From contig NZ_JAQZBC010000018.1 in assembly GCF_029239295.1 (NCBI RefSeq), forward strand, positions 1 to 61,968: a stretch of DNA of 61,968 nucleotides. The letters are read 5' to 3'. Source of the stretch: Sphingomonas sp. (GTDB lineage Bacteria; Pseudomonadota; Alphaproteobacteria; Sphingomonadales; Sphingomonadaceae). The notes under the pieces were generated by a model. It was not told where the DNA came from. It worked only from the letters and a program-made list of their open reading frames with translations, and searched no databases. The translations under genes and the position numbers were made by a program. This document shows, one piece after another, positions 24,519-33,847 of this stretch (positions within the stretch are counted from its first letter, which is position 1; the number at the start of each line of letters is the position of its first letter).

Positions 24519-25004
24519 ATGAGCAGCACCCTTGATCTCGGCTCCATCCTCGCCACGCTGACGAGCGCATCGCGCCGGCCCCGCTACGCCTTCCTGGTCC
24601 TCGGATTGATCGCGGAGGCCGCCCGTGCGGACGGCCGGGCAGGGCCCTGGATTCCCGCAAAGGGGGAGGGGGAGCGGATGGCGTTGCGAGACTGGCTGGC
24701 ACGTCAGCTGGCGCCCCTGGCTGCCAACGACCGCCGCAGGGCTGCGCTACGAGCCAAGGTCGCTGCCCGTATCGCAACGCAGGACGCGGCCGTGATCGAC
24801 GCCGCGCTGGCCGAAGAGACGCTGGCGATCGGCCGCGCCAACGTAAGCCGCGCGGTGTCCGATCTGGTCCGCGCGGGCCTCGTTCGCCGTCATTACGCGG
24901 GAAACATCACTGATCACGTCAACCGCGGCGGGCGCCGCATGGCGGTTTATGCCGTCGAACCGCCAGTGTTGAACGCTATTCGCTCCCGACCGACCCTCGT
25001 CTGA
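24519..25004 (+). CDS. Small origin-linked protein with possible winged-helix C-terminus
   Basis: The 161-residue product is not one I can name. The C-terminal third reads like a winged helix: LAIGRANVSRAVSDLVRAGL (helix-turn-helix-like), RRHYAGN, then a Gly/Arg-rich wing ahead of MAVYAVEP. The N-terminal half is helical and Arg/Ala-rich. Its position right after the iterons and a long inverted repeat suggests copy-number control or regulation of replication, inferred from context. It converges on the alcohol dehydrogenase gene. Confidence 0.65.
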   Translation: MSSTLDLGSILATLTSASRRPRYAFLVLGLIAEAARADGRAGPWIPAKGEGERMALRDWLARQLAPLAANDRRRAALRAKVAARIATQDAAVIDAALAEETLAIGRANVSRAVSDLVRAGLVRRHYAGNITDHVNRGGRRMAVYAVEPPVLNAIRSRPTLV

Positions 25005-25132
25005 CGGCAGGGGAGGGGGCACACAGCGCCGACGCGCCGAGACGTGGAGGTCCACCCCCGATACACCTCGATCGCAAGCCTACGCGCTCTGTGAGGCCTG
25101 TATGCGATCCCCAACGCCCCTCCGGCGCGGCG

Positions 25133-26179
25133 TTATCCCGCATCAGCCCGGATAATAACCTTCAGCGCGCCCGTCTGCGCGGCATTGCCAAAGGTGTCAT
25201 ACGCCTCGAGCATCTGATCGAAGGTGAAGCGGTGCGTGATCAGCAGCGCCGGATCGATCTTCTTCGATCCGACCACCTTCAGCAGCATCGGCGTGGTTGA
25301 CGTGTCCACCAGCCGTGTGGTGATCGCGATATTGCGGTCCCACAGCGCCTCCATGTCCAGCGATACCGGCTTACCATGGACGCCGACGTTGGCGATCACG
25401 CCGCCCGGCGCGACCAGCCGCTCGCACAGCTCGAACGTCGCCGGCACACCGACCGCTTCGATCACGGTATCGACGCCGCGATCGCCGGTCAGCGCCATCA
25501 CGCGGTCGACCGCCTTGCCATCGCTGCTGTTGACGGTTTGCGTCGCGCCGAAACGCTTGGCAATTTCCAGCCGATTATCGTCGAGATCGATCATGATGAT
25601 CTCCGCCGGGGAGTAGAATTGCGCGGTCAGCAGCGCCGCGAGCCCGATCGGCCCTGAACCCACGATCGCAACGGTCGCGCCCGGCTCGACCTTGCCGTTC
25701 AGCACCCCGCATTCGAAGCCGGTCGGCAGAATGTCGCTGAGCATCACCAGCGCTTCCTCATCCGCCCCCTCGGAAATGGGATAAAGGCTGGTATCGGCAT
25801 GGGGGGTGCGAACGAACTCGGCCTGGGTGCCGTCGATCGTGTTGCCCAGGATCCAGCCACCCGTCGTGCAATGCGAATACATGCCCTTGCGGCAATATTC
25901 GCATTTGGCGCACGCACTGACGCAGGAGATCAGCACCCGGTCGCCGGCTTTGAACGCCGTCACCGCCGGCCCGACGGCTTCGACCACGCCGACGCCCTCA
26001 TGGCCCAGGATCCGGCCCGGCTCGCACGTGGCGACATCACCCTTCAGGATATGCAGGTCGGTGCCGCAGATCGTGGTGCGCGTGATCCGGACGATCGCGT
26101 CGCCCGGATCGCGGATGTCGGGCTTGGCGTGATCCTCAAAGGCCTTTTGGCCCGGTCCCTTGTAGACAAGCGCTTTCAT
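25133..26179 (-). CDS. Zinc-dependent alcohol dehydrogenase (MDR superfamily)
   Basis: This 348-residue medium-chain dehydrogenase has the catalytic-zinc segment ICGTDLHIL, GHEGVGVVEAVG with the second zinc histidine and glutamate, and a CVSACAKCEYCRKGMYSHC cysteine cluster for the structural zinc. The NAD(P)-binding GSGPIGLAALL is followed by IDLDDNRLEIAKRFGA; the acidic residue suggests NAD. It interconverts alcohols and aldehydes or ketones in the cytoplasm. It has its own AAAGGG ribosome-binding site and no obvious operon partners. The physiological substrate is not predictable. Confidence 0.9.
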   Translation of the reverse strand: MKALVYKGPGQKAFEDHAKPDIRDPGDAIVRITRTTICGTDLHILKGDVATCEPGRILGHEGVGVVEAVGPAVTAFKAGDRVLISCVSACAKCEYCRKGMYSHCTTGGWILGNTIDGTQAEFVRTPHADTSLYPISEGADEEALVMLSDILPTGFECGVLNGKVEPGATVAIVGSGPIGLAALLTAQFYSPAEIIMIDLDDNRLEIAKRFGATQTVNSSDGKAVDRVMALTGDRGVDTVIEAVGVPATFELCERLVAPGGVIANVGVHGKPVSLDMEALWDRNIAITTRLVDTSTTPMLLKVVGSKKIDPALLITHRFTFDQMLEAYDTFGNAAQTGALKVIIRADAG

Positions 26180-26794
26180 CTACGGCCCTTTCTCATCGTG
26201 AGGGGCGGATTTTGACGCGGTAGCGACACCTTCCAGGAGATCACGACGTGCTCCTCACCGGATTCTGCAGCGCAAGCTGTACCTTAAGCGGTTTTGTGTC
26301 GGCAGACTCGGGAACTACGCAGCCGGTGTGGGCGAGAGGGGCAGGAATGATGAGCACGATCGTATCATCGGACGCATATTGAGGAGACAACCCTCGCACA
26401 TGGATATCCGCCAACCGAAGAGAACATGTTGGCGAGACATCAATCCGTCAGCCAATCGGCGAAGGCGCTGCCTGGTGTCCGCAGCCGCTAAGTGATTCGT
26501 TTGCAAGGCATGAGCGAGTGGCATGGGGTGCTCGGCCCGCTCGACCGGCGTGTAGTATTAGTTTGCTGGAAACGGGCCGAGAGGATCCCGGCTCGAGTTA
26601 TGTAACTTCCCACGCCAGCACGGCACCTCGATCCCGACGCAGGAAGACGATGGTCTAGCTAACCGGCAGGGACGGAGGCAGCGCCTCCGACCCTCGACGG
26701 ACACCCCCAAGCGGCTAGCCTCGAAAGTTGCTATCGATCCGCCCCTACACGTTTGAAAGTACGGCTCCGTGCAAACGCAGCGCGCGTTAGCCCC
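26180..26794. other. Gene-free interval
   Basis: About 610 bp between the alcohol dehydrogenase start and the low-GC orphan gene. Open frames here are short and show no family pattern. I see no RNA gene or mobile-element end. Confidence 0.4.
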
Positions 26795-27232
26795 TTATCC
26801 TGTGCGGAAGACAGCCTCGATGAATTCGGGGCAGGTATCGCGATACGCCTCGATCACCTTCAGCCACTCGTGATTAGACGCCAGCGTCCAGAAATCACCA
26901 TACTCGAAATTTGAGCATACATCACTCTTCACAACGTCCGTGTAGCCACACGAGTTCATAACCCAGTCTATTGCAGACTTTTTCGATCCTGTAAGCACAG
27001 CAAGGCTGCTAAGCATTTCAGATAACATAATGCGTCCGTCAACGCCGCCAAAGCGCTGGTTCGTCTCCCATCTATTTACAATGATATCGGCAAAGTTCGA
27101 AAACCCATCGACCTCGTAGCAAAAGTCCAACAACAATTCTTCGTCCATGAAAGATGTCTCTGCAGGGTCCATGATAGCTCCAATGTTTGTACGCTCTATG
27201 CCGTATGCCGGCCCGACGAACGTTTTCATCAT
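26795..27232 (-). CDS. Acidic orphan protein in low-GC DNA
   Basis: The 145-residue product is acidic, has no signal peptide or membrane segment, and contains several Cys and Trp residues (DFCYEVDG, NSCGYTD, FEYGDFWTL, EWLKVIEAY). Codons such as ATA, AAA, TTT and TCA are far more common than in neighbouring genes, and local GC content is clearly lower, which suggests recent transfer. Two ATG codons open the frame and neither has a good Shine-Dalgarno sequence. I do not recognise a family. Size and acidity would suit an immunity-type protein, but nothing in the sequence proves that. Confidence 0.6.
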   Translation of the reverse strand: MMKTFVGPAYGIERTNIGAIMDPAETSFMDEELLLDFCYEVDGFSNFADIIVNRWETNQRFGGVDGRIMLSEMLSSLAVLTGSKKSAIDWVMNSCGYTDVVKSDVCSNFEYGDFWTLASNHEWLKVIEAYRDTCPEFIEAVFRTG

Positions 27233-28022
27233 GGAAAACTACTAAGTAAAAGTACGTAGATTGGAGACTGGGCGCAGCTGCGGGACTGTCACCTGCTTGA
27301 TGTTGGACGAGGAAAATACGCAACGAGAACGAAAAATTCGACTCTTGACGCTATCGGGGGACCTCCAGTCCAAGGTGATGCGCCAACGAGCAGATGACCG
27401 ATAAAACACTATCCGGCCGGAGCAATCGAGAACGTCGGTTGAGTTCGCCTGAAGATGCTTAAGCAGTGCGCAATTGAAGCTCGATCAATCAGGCGAACGA
27501 GAGGGCACCACGCTGATGCTTAAGGAAAGGCGTCAAGCCTGAGCGACGCCAGGAGACCTCAAATCCGAAGCGGCCACCATATTTAGCATGAGCGAGACGC
27601 AATCCTGGTTGGCCGATATGTCATGATAAGTCACAAGTTTGTCCATTTGAATCAACATGCTTTCACATGGACACGCTTCGGGGCTCGCGAATAACGTCCT
27701 GGTTCGACGCGAGAACAAGCGTCACTCTCAGATGACATCTTAATGGCCGTTGCGTTTCGTCGTGCGTCTGCACGTGCGGGTCTGTCTGCCTTGGCCCTGC
27801 GCACCACCTTCCTGATAAGCATACCGGCTGCCGCACAAACTGCTGCCCCGCCGCCACCGCCGTCTAACCCGCCGCTCGCCGGGTTTCGGGTGTGCAATCT
27901 GACAGGCTGCCGCGGTACTTTCAGGAGCGAACAACGGCATCGCGACAATCCGTGCCCAAGCGAACCAGCCCGGCACTGGGGCGTTGGGGGGGTGACGCTA
28001 ACGTCATGGCAGGAGAGCTCCG
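27233..28022. other. Sparse, relatively AT-rich interval
   Basis: About 790 bp with no supported gene. Base composition is lower in GC than the flanks up to ~27740, in line with the orphan gene beside it; this may be remnant foreign DNA. The open frames at 27743-28051 (+) and 27652-28167 (-) lack start signals and family patterns. Confidence 0.4.
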
Positions 28023-28163
28023 ATGAATCCGCTGCGACCCCCGGGCAATGAGCCCGATCCCGGCGACATGTCCACCGAACCCGGCGCGCCCGCCCCCGTC
28101 GACACGCCTGGCGAGCTGATGGTGCCCGATGAGGAGGCCGAGCAGCTTGGCCCCTTGCCCTGA
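28023..28163 (+). CDS. Small acidic proline-rich protein
   Basis: A 46-residue frame with a GGAGAG ribosome-binding site before the ATG encodes MNPLRPPGNEPDPGDMSTEP at its start, then Pro/Glu-rich sequence. Short proteins of this composition recur in sphingomonads as I know them, but no function is known. Probably real because of start signal and composition. Confidence 0.55.
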   Translation: MNPLRPPGNEPDPGDMSTEPGAPAPVDTPGELMVPDEEAEQLGPLP

Positions 28164-28458
28164 CCATCGCGGTCTAGCGCCGATGAAGCCTGTCGCACGC
28201 GCCACGGCTGTCTGAATGGCAAAGAAGTGAACGGGCAGCGGGGAGTTGTCGTGCGCGCTGATGCGAACGGGCGAAAGTATCGAACGCTTCGTCTTGCACC
28301 GCCGCCAGATGTCGGCCGCACCGAATGTGTCAAATCCTTGCTTGACCACTTAGAAGTGTTTCGCGGCATGTTTCCATGCACAAGAACTATAGTGTAGTCG
28401 TCTTTGAAGCGATAGCGGGCCTTCCGCAGATGTGTGCGCATCTTGGGAAGGCGAGTAT

Positions 28459-30141
28459 ATGGCGCAGGAACGCCCGGGTATCCGGGCTTTCGCAGGTTGG
28501 ATCAGACTGGTGCTTGGCCCCGATGCCGCGTTCGTGCGGCTGGCGGTGGTCTATGGCGTCGCTATATCCTTGCTGTCGCTGGCGACCCCCATCTCGGTCC
28601 AACTGCTGATCAACTCGGTTGCCAATACGGCGCTGCCGACGCCCTTGTTCTCGCTCGCGGCGCTGTTGTTCCTGCTCCTGCTCTTCGCCGGCGTGCTTTC
28701 GGCCTTTCGCGTCCACCTGCTCGCGCTGTTCGAGCGGCGGCTGTTCGCGCGCGTGGTGGCGGAGATCACGCTGCGCGCCGTCCACGCCCAGAACCCGTTC
28801 TTCGCCGATGCGCGCAGCGGTGACCTGTTCAACCGCTATTTCGATCTGATGACGGTGCAGAAGACGCTGCCCAGCCTGTTGATCGGTGGGTTCACCATCG
28901 TGCTGCAAGGCGCCGTAGGGCTGGTCGTCACCAGTTTCTACCACCCCTTCTTCCTCGCCTTCAACGTCGTGCTGGCGACGGTGCTGTTCCTCATCTGGCA
29001 GATCTGGGCCTCGGGCGCGATCCGCAGCGCGGTGGCTAAGAGCCATGCCAAACATGCCGCGGCACACTGGCTGGAAAGCGTCGGCGGATCGAACGGCTTC
29101 TACAAATCGAGCCGCCACGTCGATTTCGCGATGGACCGGTCGGAGGCGGTGACCGCCACCTATGTCGCCGCGCACCGGCGGCATTTCCGCTACACCTTTG
29201 CCCAGACGCTCGCGCTGCTGTTCGTCTATGCGCTGGCCAGTGCCGCGCTGCTGGCGCTGGGCGGCTGGCTCATCATCCAGGGGCAATTGTCGATCGGCCA
29301 GCTGGTCGCGGCGGAGCTGATCCTGTCGGGCGTGTTCTACGGCATCGCCCAGTTCGGCCCGTATCTCGAAACGCTGTACGATCTTGCCGCGGGACTGGAG
29401 GAGCTGTCGCTGTTCTGGGCGGTGCCGCAGGAGGAGGGCAGGGGCGATGGCGAGGGCCCGGCCAGCGGCGCGATCCGCTTTGCTCATGTCGAGCATGACG
29501 GCCAACGCTTCGATTTTGAAATCGCCGCCGGCGAACAGCTGGCGGTGGTCGCCGCGCCCGGCGTGGAGCGCACGCTGGCGATGCTGCTCAAGCGCCACCA
29601 GGCGGCGGAGCGCGGTCTGGTCGTCGTCGGCGGGCGCGAGATCAGCGGGTTCGACACCTACCGCTTGCGCGCCGAGGTGATGGTGCTCGACCGCCCCAGC
29701 TTCGTTGAAATGCCGATCCGCGACTATCTGACGCTCGCCGCGTCCGGCGACACGTCGCGGATGGTCGAGGTGCTGGACATGGTTGGGCTTAGCGAGCGGC
29801 TGAGCGTCCTTCGCGACGGGCTCGACACGGTGGTCTCCACCTCCGGCTGGCCGCTTGCCGTGGGGGAGCTGATGGCGCTGAAGCTGGCGGCCGCGCTGCT
29901 GGCGCGGCCCAAGCTGCTCGTGCTCTCGCCGCTCTACGATCTGTTGCCGCCAGAGCGCGTCGACGCGGCGCTCGCCCGGCTGCGCGGGGATACCACCGTG
30001 CTGCAATTCACCCGCCGGCCGCAGGGGCTGGAGCGGGACGGCGCGCTGTGGATGGGCGCGACCGAGCAGCGCCGCTGCGCCGACGTCGATGCGCTGATCG
30101 CCATCGCGAGCGAGGGAGGCAGCCTTGCCCTTTCGGTCTGA
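28459..30141 (+). CDS. ABC transporter-like membrane protein with a degenerate, probably ATPase-dead nucleotide-binding domain
   Basis: The 560-residue protein has the layout of a type I secretion ABC exporter: ~300 residues of transmembrane domain with about six membrane segments, then a C-terminal domain that follows the ABC fold in outline. Catalytic motifs are lost. The Walker A position (365-373) reads AAPGVERTL, without the glycine-lysine pair. The signature (466-471) is LAVGEL instead of LSGGQ. Walker B (486-491) is LLVLSP, losing Asp and Glu. The switch His is Arg519 (FTRR). DGLDTVV and RAEVMVLDRPSF keep the frame of the fold. The start at 28459 follows GGAAGGCGAG; an upstream ATG at 28432 exists. 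It heads an overlapping operon with HlyD- and TolC-like genes. Confidence 0.85.
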   Translation: MAQERPGIRAFAGWIRLVLGPDAAFVRLAVVYGVAISLLSLATPISVQLLINSVANTALPTPLFSLAALLFLLLLFAGVLSAFRVHLLALFERRLFARVVAEITLRAVHAQNPFFADARSGDLFNRYFDLMTVQKTLPSLLIGGFTIVLQGAVGLVVTSFYHPFFLAFNVVLATVLFLIWQIWASGAIRSAVAKSHAKHAAAHWLESVGGSNGFYKSSRHVDFAMDRSEAVTATYVAAHRRHFRYTFAQTLALLFVYALASAALLALGGWLIIQGQLSIGQLVAAELILSGVFYGIAQFGPYLETLYDLAAGLEELSLFWAVPQEEGRGDGEGPASGAIRFAHVEHDGQRFDFEIAAGEQLAVVAAPGVERTLAMLLKRHQAAERGLVVVGGREISGFDTYRLRAEVMVLDRPSFVEMPIRDYLTLAASGDTSRMVEVLDMVGLSERLSVLRDGLDTVVSTSGWPLAVGELMALKLAAALLARPKLLVLSPLYDLLPPERVDAALARLRGDTTVLQFTRRPQGLERDGALWMGATEQRRCADVDALIAIASEGGSLALSV

Positions 30142-31183
30142 CCATATCGTTCATTTCCCGACGCTGGCGAGCATCCGCCCGCCGCGTGCCACCCGCGTTT
30201 TCGCCTGGCTGATCGCGGTGACGCTGTCGGTCGTGGCGGCGATCCTGTTCCTCGTTCCCTGGGTGCAGACCTCTCCCGGCACGGGGCAGGTGGCCGCGCT
30301 CGATCCCGAGGATCGCGTGCAGGATGTCACCGCGCTCGTTCCCGGCCGGGTGGAGCGCTGGTTCGTCCGCGACGGCGATCGCGTGCGTCGCGGCGATCCG
30401 ATCGCCCGGATCGTCGACAACGATCCCAATCTGCTCGCCCGCCTCGCGGCCGAGCGCGCGCAGGTGCTGGCCGAAATTGCTGCCGCAGAACAGGCAATGG
30501 CCGTGGCGCAGATCGACGTCGGCCGTTCCGGCCAGCTGCTTGCCGAGGGGCTGGCGGCGCGGCGCGATTACGAGGCGTCGCAGATCAAGGTCGCCGATCA
30601 CCGCGCCAAGCTGGCCGAGGCGCGCGCAAAGCTCAGCCGCGTCGACGTGATGCTCAACCGCCAGTCGGCGCAGACCGTGCGCGCGCCACGCGACGGGCGC
30701 ATCCAGTCCATCAATGCCGGCGCCGGCGCGACCCTGGTGGCGGCGGGCGAGCGGCTTGCCACGCTCGCCCCGGAGGCACCGGTCCGTGTCGTCGAGCTGA
30801 TGGTCGACGGCCGCGACATCGCCGTCATCCGCCCCGGCCGGCCTGTCCGCCTCGCCTTTGAAGGCTGGCCGGCGATCCAGTTCAGCGGCTGGCCCTCGGT
30901 GGCGCACGGCATGTTCGACGGGCGCGTGCGCTCGATCGACCCGTCGGCTCAGGCGACCGGGCTGTTCCGCGTGCTGGTGGAACCGATGCCGGGCAAGCTG
31001 CCCTGGCCCGATACCGATTACGTCCGGCTGGGCGCCAAGGTGCGCGGCTGGATCCAGATGGAAACGGTAAGCATCGGCTATGAGCTCTGGCGCCAGCTCA
31101 ACGATTTCCCGCTCGAATTCCGGCCGCCCGGCGATGAGACAAAGGGGGTGGCGCCGGACCCGGTGGTCAAGGTGAAGAAATGA
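30125..31183 (+). CDS. HlyD-family periplasmic adaptor (membrane fusion protein)
   Basis: This 352-residue protein has one N-terminal membrane segment (WLIAVTLSVVAAILFLVPWV), a lipoyl-like part (VPGRVERWFVRDGDRVRRGD) and an alpha-hairpin (residues ~105-180). The second lipoyl half is VRAPRDGRIQSINAGAGATL and a beta-barrel region follows. It would bridge the inner-membrane ABC-like protein and the TolC-like channel. Translation begins at a TTG at 30125 with GGGAGG upstream, inside the last 17 bp of the ABC-like gene. Its end overlaps the next gene by 4 bp. Confidence 0.88.
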   Translation: MPFRSDHIVHFPTLASIRPPRATRVFAWLIAVTLSVVAAILFLVPWVQTSPGTGQVAALDPEDRVQDVTALVPGRVERWFVRDGDRVRRGDPIARIVDNDPNLLARLAAERAQVLAEIAAAEQAMAVAQIDVGRSGQLLAEGLAARRDYEASQIKVADHRAKLAEARAKLSRVDVMLNRQSAQTVRAPRDGRIQSINAGAGATLVAAGERLATLAPEAPVRVVELMVDGRDIAVIRPGRPVRLAFEGWPAIQFSGWPSVAHGMFDGRVRSIDPSAQATGLFRVLVEPMPGKLPWPDTDYVRLGAKVRGWIQMETVSIGYELWRQLNDFPLEFRPPGDETKGVAPDPVVKVKK

Positions 31184-32586
31184 TCCGCCTGCTCTGGGTC
31201 CCCATGTTCTGGATCCTCGCGGCGCTGCTGGGCGCGCTGCCCGCCGCCGCGCGGCCGCTGACCCTCGACGAGGTGCTTCGCTCGTCGGCGACCCATGCGC
31301 CTGCCATCCTCGAGGCAATCACGCGCGAGCGGCAGGCCGACGGTCGCCGGCTGTCGGCCGAGGGCGCCTTCGACCTCTTGTTCGAAGGCGAGGCGCAGTC
31401 GCGCGCGCTCGGCTATTACGACGGCACCGTCATCGAGGGGCGGGCGACGCGTCCGCTCACCACCAATGGCGGCGCGCTGTACGGCGGCCACCGCGCCTCG
31501 CGTGGCGACTTCCCCGTCTATGAGGACAAGTCGTTCACCAACCGGCTGGGCGAGGTGAAGGTCGGCGCGGTCTTCTCGCTGATGCGCGACCGGCTGATCG
31601 ACGAGCGCCGCGGCCGGCTGGGGCTGGCCGACGGGGAGATCGCGCTGGCGCGGCTCGATCGCGAGATGGTGGCGATCGGGGTGCAGCGGCGCGCGATCGA
31701 CGCCTATCAGACCTGGGTCGTCGCTGGCCGGCGCGTCGCGGTTTATCGCGATCTCCTCGAGCTGGCGACCAAGCGCCAGGCCTCGATCGAGCGGCAAATC
31801 GCGCTCGGTGCCCGGCCCGAGATCCTTGGCACCGAAAACCGCCAGAATATCGTCCGTCGCCAGACCCTGCTGGTGCGCGCCGAGCAGGATCTCGACGCCG
31901 CTGCCAACGCGCTGTCCTTCTACCTGCGCGATGACCTTGGGGAGCGGATCGTTCCCGCCGCCGATCGCTTGCCGACGAGCTTCCCGGACCTGCGCCTGCC
32001 GCCGCTCGGCCCCAGCCTCGCGGGCCGCATCGAGCGGCCTGATTTGCAGACGATCCTGGTGCGGCTCGACCAGGTCGAGACGAAGCGGCTGCTGGCGGAA
32101 AACGAGCTGCGCCCGCGCCTCGACGTGCGCGCGGAGGCGGCGAAGGGTGTCGGTCCGGTCGGCCTTGGCGGCGCGTCCCGGACGCCGCTGGAGGGGATCG
32201 TCGGCCTGCGCTTCTCAATGCCGCTTGAGCGGCGCACGGCGCGCGGCAAGATCGCCGAGGCCGCGGCCGAGGCCGACGGGCTGCAATTTCGCCGCAAGAT
32301 GATCGAGGATCAGATTCTGGTCGAGGTGAACGGCCTCGCCATCCAGGCCACCGCCGCCGATCGCCTCGTCGCGCTCGCCGCCGACGAAACCGCGCTGGCA
32401 GACCGCATGGCAGAGGCGGAGCGACGGCGCTTCCAGCTCGGCGCAAGCGACTTCCTGGTGGTCAACCTGCGTGAGGAGAGCGCGGCCGACGCCCGCCTGC
32501 GCCAGCTCGACGCCGAATACCGCCGCTCCGCCGCCCGCGCCGAACTGATCGCCGCAACGGTTGATCGGTCGCAGCTGGGGCTCTGA
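31180..32586 (+). CDS. TolC-family outer-membrane channel
   Basis: The 468-residue product has a signal peptide (ILAALLGALPAAARP) and the two long helical repeats of OEP/TolC proteins: LTLDEVLRSSATHAPAILEA near the N-terminus, a central LDAAANALSFYL, and ADRMAEAERRRFQLGASDFL plus the terminal helix. It forms a trimeric outer-membrane exit duct in type I secretion or efflux. It is the last gene of the three-gene operon, coupled by an ATGA overlap to the HlyD-like gene. No substrate gene follows directly. Confidence 0.88.
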   Translation: MIRLLWVPMFWILAALLGALPAAARPLTLDEVLRSSATHAPAILEAITRERQADGRRLSAEGAFDLLFEGEAQSRALGYYDGTVIEGRATRPLTTNGGALYGGHRASRGDFPVYEDKSFTNRLGEVKVGAVFSLMRDRLIDERRGRLGLADGEIALARLDREMVAIGVQRRAIDAYQTWVVAGRRVAVYRDLLELATKRQASIERQIALGARPEILGTENRQNIVRRQTLLVRAEQDLDAAANALSFYLRDDLGERIVPAADRLPTSFPDLRLPPLGPSLAGRIERPDLQTILVRLDQVETKRLLAENELRPRLDVRAEAAKGVGPVGLGGASRTPLEGIVGLRFSMPLERRTARGKIAEAAAEADGLQFRRKMIEDQILVEVNGLAIQATAADRLVALAADETALADRMAEAERRRFQLGASDFLVVNLREESAADARLRQLDAEYRRSAARAELIAATVDRSQLGL

Positions 32587-32797
32587 GCCGCTCGCCGCCG
32601 TCTTGGCCGGCCGGCTGCTTACCCCGGCCAAACTGCTCCGGTGGCAGGCCGAAAACCTCCGCCCCACTGCCGGGGGAGGCCGCTCCAATGCCCCCGGATC
32701 GAGGATTGCAGGAGCGTACGCGGCTCGTGGCTCCATGCGCTCGCCGCATCGGCACGCTCCTGCGCAGCCCGCTCGGCACGGGATCGCCGCCCGCCCA

Positions 32798-33847
32798 TCA
32801 GCCCTTGCCCGAGGTGCCAGCCTCAAGGATCGAGACGATCGAAAACAGCGTGAAGCAGACCGCGCCCAACCCCGCGAGCACCCGCGCCGGCACGAAGAAG
32901 CTGGGGTCAACCATCGCGGCTTCCGCAAGGAAGGTGGAGAAGAACAGGCAGGCGAGGCAGGTCAGGACCGGGATCAGCGGGATCCGGTTGGCCAGCGCGC
33001 ATTCGCGCCGCCACGTCAGCGCCAGCAGCCACACCTTCGAAACGATGCTGTAGCACACCATGCCAAGACCCAGCAGGATACAGCCGGGCGCGATCCGTTC
33101 CGGGCGATCCGACCCGAACAGGACGAACAGGCCCCAGCCGAAGGCGGCGGTTCCCATCACAAGCACCCACAGCGTCCACATCCACCGCTCGCTTTCGCCG
33201 AACTGATTGCGGACCTGCCGCACCACCGTGGACACCAGCGAGATGAGACTGGCGCAGATCGCCGAAATTCCCATCAGGACATGCCCGGCGACGAAATCGG
33301 GCGCGTCCGCCTCCCGTCGCAACAGCATCGCCGCCCAGATGACGCCGATCGCCGTCGCCGCCAGCGGGATGGAGATCAGTCCAGCGCCGACGCCGCCGCT
33401 ATAGGCACTGGCGGGCGGCCCATCCTCGGCGCGGCCATGCGCATTCTTCGGGATCAGCGTGAAGGCGCTGGAGGCGGTCGCGACCGTGCTGACACAGGCG
33501 GCGATCAGGCCCACACCGAACACGACATGGCCGGCAACGAAGCTGGGGACGCTCCCTAGTTGCAGGATCGCCAAGCCCCAGATCATGGTCGCCAGAGCGA
33601 CTGAATATCCGATCACCGGCAGGACGATCATCCACGTCCGGCTGAATGTATTGGTGAGCTGCCGGATGATCATGGCAGCGGTGGTGAAGAGGGCGATGCA
33701 GATGGCGGTGAGCGAGATCAGCACGTGGCCAGCGACGAAGTGGTTGGCGTCGGCGCCACCCGCTCGAACGTAGAGGCCTAGGCTCAGGCACACCGCGCCC
33801 ATCGCTAGCGGGATGATCCGGAAGAGGACGCTGATCCAGTAATTCAG
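32798..33847 (-). CDS. YhiM-like inner-membrane protein (DUF2776)
   Basis: The sequence closely resembles E. coli YhiM: FVAGHVLISLTAICIALFTT, FVAGHVVFGVGLIAACVSTV, WLLALTWRRECALANRIPLI and RVLAGLGAVCFTLFSIVSIL. About ten membrane segments are present. The first ATG is at 33802, but the frame continues upstream as NYWISVLFRIIPLA, which aligns with the YhiM N-terminus. The only possible initiator there is a CTG at 33847, with GGGAG six bases before it. That start gives 349 residues, the YhiM length as I recall it (about 350). E. coli YhiM has been linked to acid stress, but its activity is not established. Confidence 0.85.
   Translation of the reverse strand: MNYWISVLFRIIPLAMGAVCLSLGLYVRAGGADANHFVAGHVLISLTAICIALFTTAAMIIRQLTNTFSRTWMIVLPVIGYSVALATMIWGLAILQLGSVPSFVAGHVVFGVGLIAACVSTVATASSAFTLIPKNAHGRAEDGPPASAYSGGVGAGLISIPLAATAIGVIWAAMLLRREADAPDFVAGHVLMGISAICASLISLVSTVVRQVRNQFGESERWMWTLWVLVMGTAAFGWGLFVLFGSDRPERIAPGCILLGLGMVCYSIVSKVWLLALTWRRECALANRIPLIPVLTCLACLFFSTFLAEAAMVDPSFFVPARVLAGLGAVCFTLFSIVSILEAGTSGKG

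Noticed and set aside
27652..28167. Open frames on both strands around 27.7-28.1 kb
   Set aside because: Neither strand has a start signal or plausible composition; the plus-strand frame at 27743 has a signal-like stretch but then degenerates into low-complexity sequence.
28387..30006. A 539-codon minus-strand frame opposite the ABC-like gene
   Set aside because: It is Arg/Gln/Glu/His-rich low-complexity sequence with no family pattern; the plus strand encodes a clear membrane protein in an overlapping operon.
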